This document shows, in pieces, positions 8,495 to 16,455 of a stretch of DNA of 64,000 bases. Position numbers and translations under genes: made by a program. The DNA is from Terriglobia bacterium (GTDB lineage: Bacteria > Acidobacteriota > Terriglobia > Acidiferrales > UBA7541): positions 1-64,000 of the forward strand of contig JAIMAG010000014.1 in NCBI GenBank assembly GCA_023512135.1, written 5' to 3'. The stretch's first letter is position 1; the number at the start of each line of letters is the position of its first letter. The notes under the pieces were generated by a model, which was not told where the DNA came from, made no database searches, and saw only the letters and a program-made list of their open reading frames with translations.

Positions 8495-9475
8495 TCAAGC
8501 CGGGGCAGTGCGCGCGTGCCAGGCGTCAATTTCCGCAAGGTCGGTCTCGGTCAATCGCAGGTTTGCTGCGGGTGCGGATTCTTCGATCTGTTCGGGCCGC
8601 CGCGCGCCGACGATGGCGCCAGTCACGGCCGGGTGCCGCAGCGTCCAGGCAATCGCGACCTCCGACACCGAACAGCCGTGGCGGCGCGCAATGCCGCGCA
8701 GAATCTCCACCAGTTCGAGGTTGCGAGCCAGCCGCGGGGGCTGAAAGTCGGGATGGCGTCGGCGCCAGTCGTTTGCGGGCAGCGCCGCGATGCGCTCGCG
8801 CGTCATTTTGCCGGTCAGCAGGCCGGATTCCAGCGGAGAATAAACGATCACCCCGATGCCATGGCGCTGGCAGTAGGGCAGGATGTCGCCTTCGATCTCA
8901 CGCCGCAGCGCTGAATATGGTGGCTGCAGCGAACCGATCGGCGCAAACGGCCTGATGCGCTCCATCTGCGCCACACTGAAGTTCGATACGCCGATCTGCC
9001 GCACCTTGCCGGATTGCTTCAGCTCGACCAGCGCCTGCCAGGCTTCTTCGATATCCCGGTCGGAGCTGCCCGGGGGAAATGCCGGCCAGTGAATCTGGTA
9101 GAGATCGATCGCGTCCACCCGCAGCCGCTCGAGGCTGGCTTCGCATTCGCGCAGGATCGAGTCGCGTTTCAGGTTGTGCGCGGCGCGGCCCTGTGCGTCC
9201 CACACCAGGCCGCACTTGGTGAAGATGTAAGGCCGCGGCCCGCGCCAGGCCGTCAGGGCGCGGGCGACGAGCCGTTCCGCGTGGCCCAGTCCGTAGATGG
9301 CGGCGGTGTCAATCCAGTTCAGGCCCAGTTCCAGTGCCCGGAGGATGGTGGCCACGGCGGCTTCGTCGTCGCGCGGCCCCCAGCCGTACTCGTCGTCCCC
9401 GCCGCCGATGGACCAGGTTCCCAGCCCGATTCGCGTGATGCGCAGGTCCGTGTTGCCCAGCGTGCGGGTCTCCAT
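8495..9475 (-). CDS. Aldo/keto reductase
   Basis: Cytoplasmic NADPH-dependent oxidoreductase with a TIM barrel, reducing aldehydes or ketones; the natural substrate is not evident. The 326 residues contain the catalytic tetrad Asp56 and Tyr61 (in WIDTAAIYG), Lys87 (IFTKCG) and His129 (YQIHWP), plus the family GVSNF motif and the C-terminal cofactor motif GAIVGARRPEQI. The N-terminus RTLGNTDLRITRIGLGTWSIG is typical of the AKR11/general stress 69-like group. ATG 9475 is preceded by GGAGGAG. It runs in the same direction as the aminotransferase upstream, about 100 bases away. Confidence 0.93.
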   Translation of the reverse strand: METRTLGNTDLRITRIGLGTWSIGGGDDEYGWGPRDDEAAVATILRALELGLNWIDTAAIYGLGHAERLVARALTAWRGPRPYIFTKCGLVWDAQGRAAHNLKRDSILRECEASLERLRVDAIDLYQIHWPAFPPGSSDRDIEEAWQALVELKQSGKVRQIGVSNFSVAQMERIRPFAPIGSLQPPYSALRREIEGDILPYCQRHGIGVIVYSPLESGLLTGKMTRERIAALPANDWRRRHPDFQPPRLARNLELVEILRGIARRHGCSVSEVAIAWTLRHPAVTGAIVGARRPEQIEESAPAANLRLTETDLAEIDAWHARTAPA

Positions 9476-9573
9476 GGACGCACTCCTCCAATTCGGCGTG
9501 CCCGGTTCTCATTCCAGTCGGATGCGGCTGCAGGTACGGGTCTAGCGCGGCGTGCGGAACCGTCTCCCCATGA

Positions 9574-10707
9574 TCAGGCTGCGGCCGCGCGGGCCGGCAC
9601 AATCTCGCGCAGTGCGGCCAGGAACGCCTCCATTTCCTTCCGCGTGCCGATCGAAACGCGCAACCAGTCTGGCAGCGAGGGGAATTTCCGCCCGACCAGA
9701 ATGTGGCGCTGGCGAAAGGCTGCAATGACCGGCGTGACGTCCTGCCCGACGTGCACCATGACGAAATTGGTTTCGGAAGGAATGTACCTTCGGCCATCCC
9801 GTTCGAGCTCGGCACAGAGCCAGCGGCGCGTGTCGTTGTTGAGTTTGCGGTGGCGTTCGACGTGTCCGGTGTCCTCCAGGCTGGCCAGCGCCGCCTGGAG
9901 CACGGCTGCGTTGGTGTTGTTGAACAGGCGGTGGCGGCGCAGCGCGGCGATGTGCTCGCGCGAGGCCACTGCATAGCCCAAGCGCATGCCCGCCATGCCG
10001 TAAATCTTGGAAAAGGTGCGCACAATCACCAGATTCGGGATCCGGCCCCACCAGGCGAATGCGCTGGCGTAGCGCGGGTCTTCCACGAAATGATGATAGG
10101 CTTCGTCCACCAGCAGGATGGCTGTGCGGGGCACGCGGGCAAAGAAAGTTTCCATCTCCTCCCGCGTGACGATGGTGCCGGTCGGATTGTTCGGATTGCA
10201 AAGATAGACCAGCCCCGTGTTCTCGTTGCACGCAGCGGCCATGCGAACCAGGTCGTGCCGATGATCCGCGGTCAGCGGGATTTTCACCGGCCTGGCCCGG
10301 GTGACTTCGGCGTAGCTGAGCACCGCCTCGAAAGTGGGCTCGGCCACAACGAGATTTTTTTCCGGAGCCAGAAAGGCCAGATCCGCCATGCGCAGGATTT
10401 CGCCGGAGCCGCAGCCCAGAATCACGTTTTCCGGCTGCACCCCGTGCAGCTTCGCAATCGCCTCGACGACGATGTCTTCCAGCGCATCCGGGTAGCGCGC
10501 GGCGACCTGCTGAGCTTCCGTCATCGCTTCCAGCGCGCGCGGGGACGGGCCGTAGGGATTTTCGTTGGAATTCAGCTGAATGACGTTTTCCGGCACGCCG
10601 CGCGGCCGTCGCGCGGCCTCTGCGAGCCTCGGCCCCAGCACGAACGCGCCGAAGGCGGCACCGACCGAGCGGCCGAATTCCCGGCGCGAAAGCTTGCGAT
10701 GCAACAT
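9574..10707 (-). CDS. Tat-exported histidinol-phosphate-type aminotransferase
   Basis: Class I/II PLP aminotransferase of the HisC type, 377 residues. The PLP lysine is Lys234 in RTFSKIYGMAG; other fold-type I hallmarks are NPNNPTG (171-177), Asp201 and Tyr204 (DEAYHHF) and SNENPYGPSP near residue 47. Unlike biosynthetic HisC it begins with a twin-arginine signal, SRREFGRS (7-14) followed by a hydrophobic stretch VGAAFGAFVLG, so it is probably exported folded with its cofactor. ATG 10707 is chosen because GAGGAGGTGG lies just upstream; the open frame extends further but not convincingly. No his genes are nearby, which argues against a role in histidine synthesis. The physiological substrate is unknown. 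Confidence 0.88.
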   Translation of the reverse strand: MLHRKLSRREFGRSVGAAFGAFVLGPRLAEAARRPRGVPENVIQLNSNENPYGPSPRALEAMTEAQQVAARYPDALEDIVVEAIAKLHGVQPENVILGCGSGEILRMADLAFLAPEKNLVVAEPTFEAVLSYAEVTRARPVKIPLTADHRHDLVRMAAACNENTGLVYLCNPNNPTGTIVTREEMETFFARVPRTAILLVDEAYHHFVEDPRYASAFAWWGRIPNLVIVRTFSKIYGMAGMRLGYAVASREHIAALRRHRLFNNTNAAVLQAALASLEDTGHVERHRKLNNDTRRWLCAELERDGRRYIPSETNFVMVHVGQDVTPVIAAFRQRHILVGRKFPSLPDWLRVSIGTRKEMEAFLAALREIVPARAAAA

Positions 10708-10836
10708 GGCCACCTCCTCGGGCTTCGCCCGGCGCATTATCCGCGGCCGGCAGCCACAAGGCAAGTGCGCGGCGTTGACAACAGCAGGTCGCAAACCTAA
10801 GATGGCCGCCCGCATGGCAAAGCGGACGAGGTCTCG

Positions 10837-13536
10837 ATGCGCAGAACATTCTGCCTGGCTCTTGCGATTTCGTTGAGCATTCCGCTGTCGGCGCAGCGGC
10901 CGCAACGGCAGCGTCCTCAGCCGCAACCGGCGGCGGCCGCGCTGGCCCCGGAAGCGCGCATGCTGCCGGATGTAGAAGCGGCGCACCTGCGCGGCCTGAA
11001 AGCGCGCAGCATCGGTCCGGCCGTCATGTCCGGGCGCGTCTCCGACATTGCGTTAGACCCCGCCAACCCGGCTGTGTTTTATGTGGCGCTGGGCACTGGC
11101 GGCGTCATGAAAACATCGGATGGCGGCACGAGCTGGGAAGCGATTTTCGAAAAGCAACCCGTTGCGGCGATCGGCGACATCGCGGTGGCGCCCTCGGATT
11201 CCCGCATCGTCTGGGTAGGCACCGGCGAGGCCAATGACCGGAACAGCTCGTCGTGGGGCAACGGTGTCTATCGCTCCACCGACGGAGGCGAAACCTGGCA
11301 GCACGTCGGCCTGAAGAACAGCAAGACAATCGCCCGCATCCTGGTTCATCCCGCCGATCCGAACACCGTCTGGGTGGCCGCCATGGGCGATCTCTGGAAC
11401 TGGAATGAAGAACGCGGCTGCTACAAAACCACCGACGGTGGGAAAACCTGGCGGAAAGTGCTCGCCGCTGCGCCACCTTACGACACCCGTGTAGGCTGCG
11501 GCGACCTGGCCCTGGATCCTTCCAACCCGAACATTCTCTATGCGGCACTCTATGCGCGCCGGCGCACTCCGTGGTCGTTTCTCTACGGCCCGCTGGCTAC
11601 CGACGGCAAAGACCTAGGGGGAATCTTCAAAAGCACCGACGGCGGCGAGACGTGGCAGAAGCTTGCAGGAGGCCTGCCCGCGGAAACCGGCCGCATCGGA
11701 CTGGCGGTCTATGCAGGCAATCCGCAGATTGTTTACGCCATCGTGCAGAGCGACGCCGGCGGCATGAGCGGTATCGATGAGGTTTACAGTCGCGCCGGAG
11801 GTGTGTTTCGCAGCGAAGATGGCGGCGCCAGCTGGCAACGGATGAGTGCGTTGAACCCGCGGCCGTTTTATTTCAGCCAGATTCGCGTGGATCCGAAGAA
11901 TGATCAGCGCGTCTATGTTCTGGGGTTTGCCCTGCACGTTTCGGACGACGGCGGGCGAACCTGGCGCGAAGATCTGTTCGAAAAGGTGCATCCGGATTGC
12001 CACGCCCTCGAAATCGATCCTCGTTTTCCGCAGCGGCTGCTGCTCGGCACCGATGGCGGGCCTTATGAAAGCTGGAACGGCGGCAAAAGCTGGCGCCACC
12101 TGAACAACTTCGCGGCCGGCGAGTTCTACCGCATCAATGTGGACCTGAGCACGCCGTACCGCATCTGCGGGGGATTGCAGGACAACCTGAACTGGGTGGG
12201 CCCGTCGCGCACCTGGTCGCGGGAAGGCATCCTGAACTCCGACTGGATCAACATCGGCGGTGGCGATGGCTTCTACTGCGTGTTCGATTCCGAGCAACCG
12301 CATCTGGTCTACACGGAGTCTCAGCAGGGCTTCCTGCATCGGTTCGATCTGTCGAACGGGCAGATGAAACCTCTGCGCCCGGAGCCGACCGAAGGGCAGC
12401 CCGCTTTCCGCTTCCACTGGAATGCGCCGCTGATCGGCAGCCGGCACACGCCCGGGGTGCTCTACCTGGCCGGGAATGTCGTCTTTCGCCTCACCACGCG
12501 CGGCGAGCGCTGGCGCATCATCAGCCCCGACCTGTCCACACAGGAGCTGACGAAGATGATCGCCGTGGGCAGTGGCGCAGAAAACTACGGCGTGGTGTAC
12601 ACGCTGGCCGAATCGCCGCTCAGGCCGGGCCTGCTCTGGGCGGGCACGGATGATGGCAAAGTCTGGTTGACCGAGAACGAGGGCCAGTCGTGGACCGATC
12701 TGACTGCGCATCTGCCCGCCGAGGCCCGGGGTCAGTGGATCAGCCGCATCGAGGCGAGCGGGCATGACCCGCAGGTCGCCTATCTGGCCGTGGACGCGCA
12801 CCGCAGCGGCAATTACGCCCCGCTGGTCTACCGCACCGCCGACGGTGGCCGGAGCTGGCACAGCATCGCCGGCGACCTGCCCCCGGACGGTCCCGTGAAG
12901 GTCATCCGCGAAGACCCGCGCAATCCGGACCTGCTCTACGTCGGCACGGAATTCAAGCTGTTTGTCAGCCTGGATCGTGGCAAGCACTGGATCGAGTTTG
13001 GCGGGCTTCCGACGGTCGCCGTGGATGACCTGATCATCCATCCCCGGGACAACGATTTGATCATTGCCACGCACGGACGCAGCCTGTTCATCGTAGATGA
13101 CCTCCGTGGCTTGCAGGAGCTGACCCCGGAAGTCCGCCAGCGCGAACTCACGCTGTTCGCGCCCCGGCCGGCTTTCGGCCGCCATCTGCTGCCTGGCTTC
13201 GCTGACTGGAATGGCAAGGCGATCTTCCGTGGAGAAAATCCACCCGAAGGGGCCCTGATTACTTTTTATATCGGCAAATTTACCGGCCAGAACGTGGAAA
13301 TCCGCATCACGAATGCCCAGGGACAGCCGGTGGCGAAATTCGAGCGGCCCGGAGTGCCCGGAATCAACCGGCTGAGCTGGGATCTGCGGCCGACCGCGAA
13401 TGTGCTGACCGAATACGGGGGCGAGGGCAGGAAGTTTGTGCCTGCGGGCGAATACACCGTTCAGGTTTCCTACGGCGAGACGAAAGTCGAGCAGAAGTTG
13501 CGCGTTGAAATCGCACCGGGCGTTGAAACCCGCTGA
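10837..13536 (+). CDS. Secreted BNR/VPS10-type beta-propeller protein
   Basis: Large exported protein (899 residues) with a signal peptide (about residues 1-20, ending LSAQ). It carries about ten Asp-box (BNR) motifs of the S-x-D-G-G-x-T-W kind spread over residues 85-720 (for example STDGGETW, TTDGGKTW, SEDGGASW), which build one or two beta-propellers as in sortilin/VPS10 and sialidase-like folds. The C-terminal ~120 residues form a beta-sandwich-like tail with repeated ITNAQGQPV and LSWDLRP segments. Such proteins are abundant in Acidobacteriota and are often labelled glycosyl hydrolase, though no catalytic residues for sugar cleavage are evident here. The next gene, in the same direction, is a secreted peptidase. 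Confidence 0.88.
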   Translation: MRRTFCLALAISLSIPLSAQRPQRQRPQPQPAAAALAPEARMLPDVEAAHLRGLKARSIGPAVMSGRVSDIALDPANPAVFYVALGTGGVMKTSDGGTSWEAIFEKQPVAAIGDIAVAPSDSRIVWVGTGEANDRNSSSWGNGVYRSTDGGETWQHVGLKNSKTIARILVHPADPNTVWVAAMGDLWNWNEERGCYKTTDGGKTWRKVLAAAPPYDTRVGCGDLALDPSNPNILYAALYARRRTPWSFLYGPLATDGKDLGGIFKSTDGGETWQKLAGGLPAETGRIGLAVYAGNPQIVYAIVQSDAGGMSGIDEVYSRAGGVFRSEDGGASWQRMSALNPRPFYFSQIRVDPKNDQRVYVLGFALHVSDDGGRTWREDLFEKVHPDCHALEIDPRFPQRLLLGTDGGPYESWNGGKSWRHLNNFAAGEFYRINVDLSTPYRICGGLQDNLNWVGPSRTWSREGILNSDWINIGGGDGFYCVFDSEQPHLVYTESQQGFLHRFDLSNGQMKPLRPEPTEGQPAFRFHWNAPLIGSRHTPGVLYLAGNVVFRLTTRGERWRIISPDLSTQELTKMIAVGSGAENYGVVYTLAESPLRPGLLWAGTDDGKVWLTENEGQSWTDLTAHLPAEARGQWISRIEASGHDPQVAYLAVDAHRSGNYAPLVYRTADGGRSWHSIAGDLPPDGPVKVIREDPRNPDLLYVGTEFKLFVSLDRGKHWIEFGGLPTVAVDDLIIHPRDNDLIIATHGRSLFIVDDLRGLQELTPEVRQRELTLFAPRPAFGRHLLPGFADWNGKAIFRGENPPEGALITFYIGKFTGQNVEIRITNAQGQPVAKFERPGVPGINRLSWDLRPTANVLTEYGGEGRKFVPAGEYTVQVSYGETKVEQKLRVEIAPGVETR

Positions 13537-13620
13537 GTCGTTGCGGCAGCTTTGCGAAGCAAGCACCGACAGGCAGTTTCGCGTTGGGATGCAATCGAGA
13601 ATCGTATCCGGGAGGTGCCG

Positions 13621-15696
13621 ATGCGGCACAAACAGGTAGGGAGACAGAACGTTGCGCTTTTTCTTGCGACCGTTGGCTGGTTTCTTCTGGCGACGTCACT
13701 CGCTTGGACACAGGAAAAGCAAGCCACCGGGCCGGCAAAGCCACAGGCTTCTGCGCCGACCAGCTCAACGGGCAAGAAACTCCTGACGGCGTTGGATGTT
13801 CTCCGGCTGGAAAATGTCGGCACCGCTGAACTTTCTCCGGACGGGACGCGGATTGCCTACACGGTGGGTGTGACCGAAATGCCCGGACCGGACAAGGAGT
13901 GGCGCACTGTTACGCACGTCTGGGTTGTCTCGGCAACCGGCGGCGATGCTCGTCAGTTCACCCGCGGCAACCAGAGCGCGACCAATCCCACCTGGTCGCC
14001 GGACGGGAAAAAACTGGCGTTCCTGACCAACCGCGGCGGCGGGGAAGACAGCCGCCAGGTCTGGATGCTGTACGCTGATGGCGGCGAAGCCTGGCAGGTC
14101 ACCGAGCACAAGGGTGGTGTCACCGCCTTCGAGTTTGCTCCGGACGGAAAGCGTATTGCCTTCCTGGCAGCGGACCAGCCTTCCCGGGAGGAAGAGCAGC
14201 GCAGAAAAGTTCGCGACGACGCTATCGTGGTGGACAAAGACATCCAGAGAACACACCTGTGGCTTTTCGATCTGGAAACGAAAGAGGAGAAGCGGCTCAC
14301 CGAAGGCCCGTTTACGGTCAGCGATCCGCAGTGGTCGCCCGATGGTCGGCAAATCGCTTTTGTTACCCGGCCCACGCCCCGCGCCGACGATGGTGCCCGC
14401 AGCGATATCTGGATTCTGGATGTCGCCAGCGGTGAGAGGCGAGCCCTGGCCGCCGGCCCGGGTCCGGAAGATTCTCCCCGGTGGTCGCCGGACGGGAAAT
14501 GGATTGCCTACACCGGTGCGCCGGAATTCACGGTGGGGCGTTCCGAGCTGTATCTGGTAGCTGCTTCTGGTGGCGCGCCTCGCTCGCTCACCGAGAATTT
14601 CGACCTCACGGCAGGCACACCTCTGTGGTCGCCGGATGGCAAGACGATCTACTTCAGCACCTCGATTCGGCAGGCCGTCGAAGTGTTTGCTGCCGACGTT
14701 GCAACTGGTTCGGTGCGGCAGCTCACCCAGTTCGGTGGCGTCACCAGCGTGAGCGAAATCAGTCCGGATGGCCGCACTCTGTTCGGCAGCATCACGGCGG
14801 CGAATGCACCTGAACAGTTGTTCCGCGCCGATGCAGGCTTTGCGAAGTTGGAACGACTGACCCGCCACAACGCCTGGATCCAGGAATACGCCCTCGGCGA
14901 AGTCGAGGTGGTGAAATGGACGAGCCGGGATGGGCTGGAAATCGAGGGCGTTCTCACCAAGCCGGTGGACTTCGTCCCCGGCAAACGCTATCCGCTGCTG
15001 CTGAATCCGCATGGTGGTCCGACAGCAGCCTCGTTTGCTGCGTTCAACCCGACCGCGCAGCTTCTGGCCGCAAACGGGTATCTGGTACTGCAGCCGAATT
15101 TCCGCGGCTCGGTGGGTCGCGGTGTGACCTTTGCCCAGGCGAATCGGCAGGACTGGGGCAAAGGAGACTACCAGGATTGCATCACCGGTGTGGAAGCGAT
15201 GGTGGCGCGAGGAATTGCCGACCGGGACCGGCTGGGTGCCTTCGGCTGGTCGTACGGCGGCTATTTGACGTTCTGGATCCTGACGCAAACCGATATGTTC
15301 AAAGCCGTCTCGCCCGGCGCCGGCCTGACGAACCTATATTCGATGTATTCGCAAAACGATATCCCTCGCTATCTCGGCTGGTTTTTTGGCGGCAGCGCGC
15401 CCTGGGATGCGCCCGACGCGTACTGGGAGCACTCCGCGATGAAGTACATCCAGAACGTGAAAACCCCCACGCTGATCCTCCACGGCGAACGCGACCAGCG
15501 CGTGCCGATTGCGCAGGCGCAGGAGTTCTACCGCGCCCTGGTCGAACGCGGTGTGCCCGTCGAATTTGTGATCTATCCTCGCGAAGGCCACGGAATCACC
15601 GAGCCGCGACACCAGTTGGACCGCTTGCGCCGCTGGCTCTATTTTTTCGGCAAGCACCTGAACAACCCGCCGGTGACCGAACCGGCGCAGCCGTAG
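13621..15696 (+). CDS. Secreted S9 family prolyl oligopeptidase
   Basis: Exported serine peptidase of the acylaminoacyl-peptidase/DPP group, 691 residues. N-terminal signal sequence (FLATVGWFLLATSLAWT) followed by a WD40-like propeller with repeated SPDGxxIAF/WSPDGK motifs (about 60-420), then an alpha/beta-hydrolase domain. Catalytic triad by position and motif: Ser544 in GWSYGG, Asp625 in GERDQRVP and His657 in EGHGITEP. ATG 13621 follows GGGAGGTG, so the 23 extra upstream codons in the frame are excluded. It lies 84 bases behind the BNR protein, probably cotranscribed, suggesting joint extracellular peptide use. Confidence 0.95.
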   Translation: MRHKQVGRQNVALFLATVGWFLLATSLAWTQEKQATGPAKPQASAPTSSTGKKLLTALDVLRLENVGTAELSPDGTRIAYTVGVTEMPGPDKEWRTVTHVWVVSATGGDARQFTRGNQSATNPTWSPDGKKLAFLTNRGGGEDSRQVWMLYADGGEAWQVTEHKGGVTAFEFAPDGKRIAFLAADQPSREEEQRRKVRDDAIVVDKDIQRTHLWLFDLETKEEKRLTEGPFTVSDPQWSPDGRQIAFVTRPTPRADDGARSDIWILDVASGERRALAAGPGPEDSPRWSPDGKWIAYTGAPEFTVGRSELYLVAASGGAPRSLTENFDLTAGTPLWSPDGKTIYFSTSIRQAVEVFAADVATGSVRQLTQFGGVTSVSEISPDGRTLFGSITAANAPEQLFRADAGFAKLERLTRHNAWIQEYALGEVEVVKWTSRDGLEIEGVLTKPVDFVPGKRYPLLLNPHGGPTAASFAAFNPTAQLLAANGYLVLQPNFRGSVGRGVTFAQANRQDWGKGDYQDCITGVEAMVARGIADRDRLGAFGWSYGGYLTFWILTQTDMFKAVSPGAGLTNLYSMYSQNDIPRYLGWFFGGSAPWDAPDAYWEHSAMKYIQNVKTPTLILHGERDQRVPIAQAQEFYRALVERGVPVEFVIYPREGHGITEPRHQLDRLRRWLYFFGKHLNNPPVTEPAQP

Positions 15697-16455
15697 CCGG
15701 ATTGCTGCCAGGTCTGCGACTGTCCACTGCCTGACCGGTGTGGACACCAGGGCCGGGTGTGTGCGTGTCCTTTCGCCCGGCCATAGAGAAGGGTGTGTTT
15801 CGCTAGGTCGGAACAGGCGCTCGTGCCCCCTCGTCCCTGCTCGTCGGTCAGTCCCACTCGAGTTGAGTTGCTTCGCCTGCCTCTCTCCTCGCTCCTGCCA
15901 GGCCCTCGCTGCTCGTGTCTTCGTTGCTGCGTGAATTCCACATATACGGACTGGACAAGCAGTGCTTCTTGAAGCTCCAATAGCCGCGGAGAATCTAGCC
16001 GGTTTCCCGGGACGCATCGGGCTAGTGGGGGTCGGATGGCTGAGAAAGTAATTTTCACGGAACTCCCCCGTCGGCTATGGTTCAATGGAGCAGTGCCGGA
16101 GTGAAGGTTTCCGTCACCTGTGTCCCCGAGATCCCCCGGGAACACAGTGGCAAGATCAGAGCCGTTGTCAGCCTGGTTCGACGGAATGGAGGGTGAAGAG
16201 GTTGAGGGATCAAGATGGCTGAGTTCTGCGGGATTTCGTCTTGCGTGGACGGTGGTTGTTTTGAATGTCTGCGCACGGCTTGCCCGCGGGGACAGGCGAT
16301 GGACCTGTCCGTTTTTTGAACTCGCCACCAGTCGAATCGTGCCCGTTGCCCTTGTTACCTTGGCGTTCGTGAACTCTTTCGGGCTGGGACGCCAGCCGCA
16401 CAGCCCGGAGCCGGAACCAAGGTCATCTAGAGTCCTTCTGGGAAGGGAACGAATC
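15697..16455 (+). other. Long leader/intergenic region before the TIG lipoprotein
   Basis: No supported gene in about 760 bases, although one frame stays open into the lipoprotein. It contains several inverted repeats: TGTCCAC (15721-15727) with GTGGACA (15740-15746), and GGCCGGG (15751-15757) with CCCGGCC (15776-15782), then a CT-rich stretch around 15820-15930. A terminator-like hairpin is listed separately. The amount of structure suggests a read-through end of the S9 gene plus a long 5' leader for the next gene. Confidence 0.5.
16290..16317 (+). terminator. Rho-independent terminator in the leader
   Basis: A perfect 7-base stem GGACAGG (16290-16296) / CCTGTCC (16304-16310) with a 7-base loop is followed by G and six T (16312-16317). 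It sits about 140 bases before the lipoprotein ATG on the same strand, so it either ends an upstream transcript or acts as an attenuator. Confidence 0.7.

Noticed and set aside
16380-16430. GGGACGCCAGCC string resembling GEMM half
   Set aside because: The required upstream GGCAAACC core is missing and pairing does not fit.
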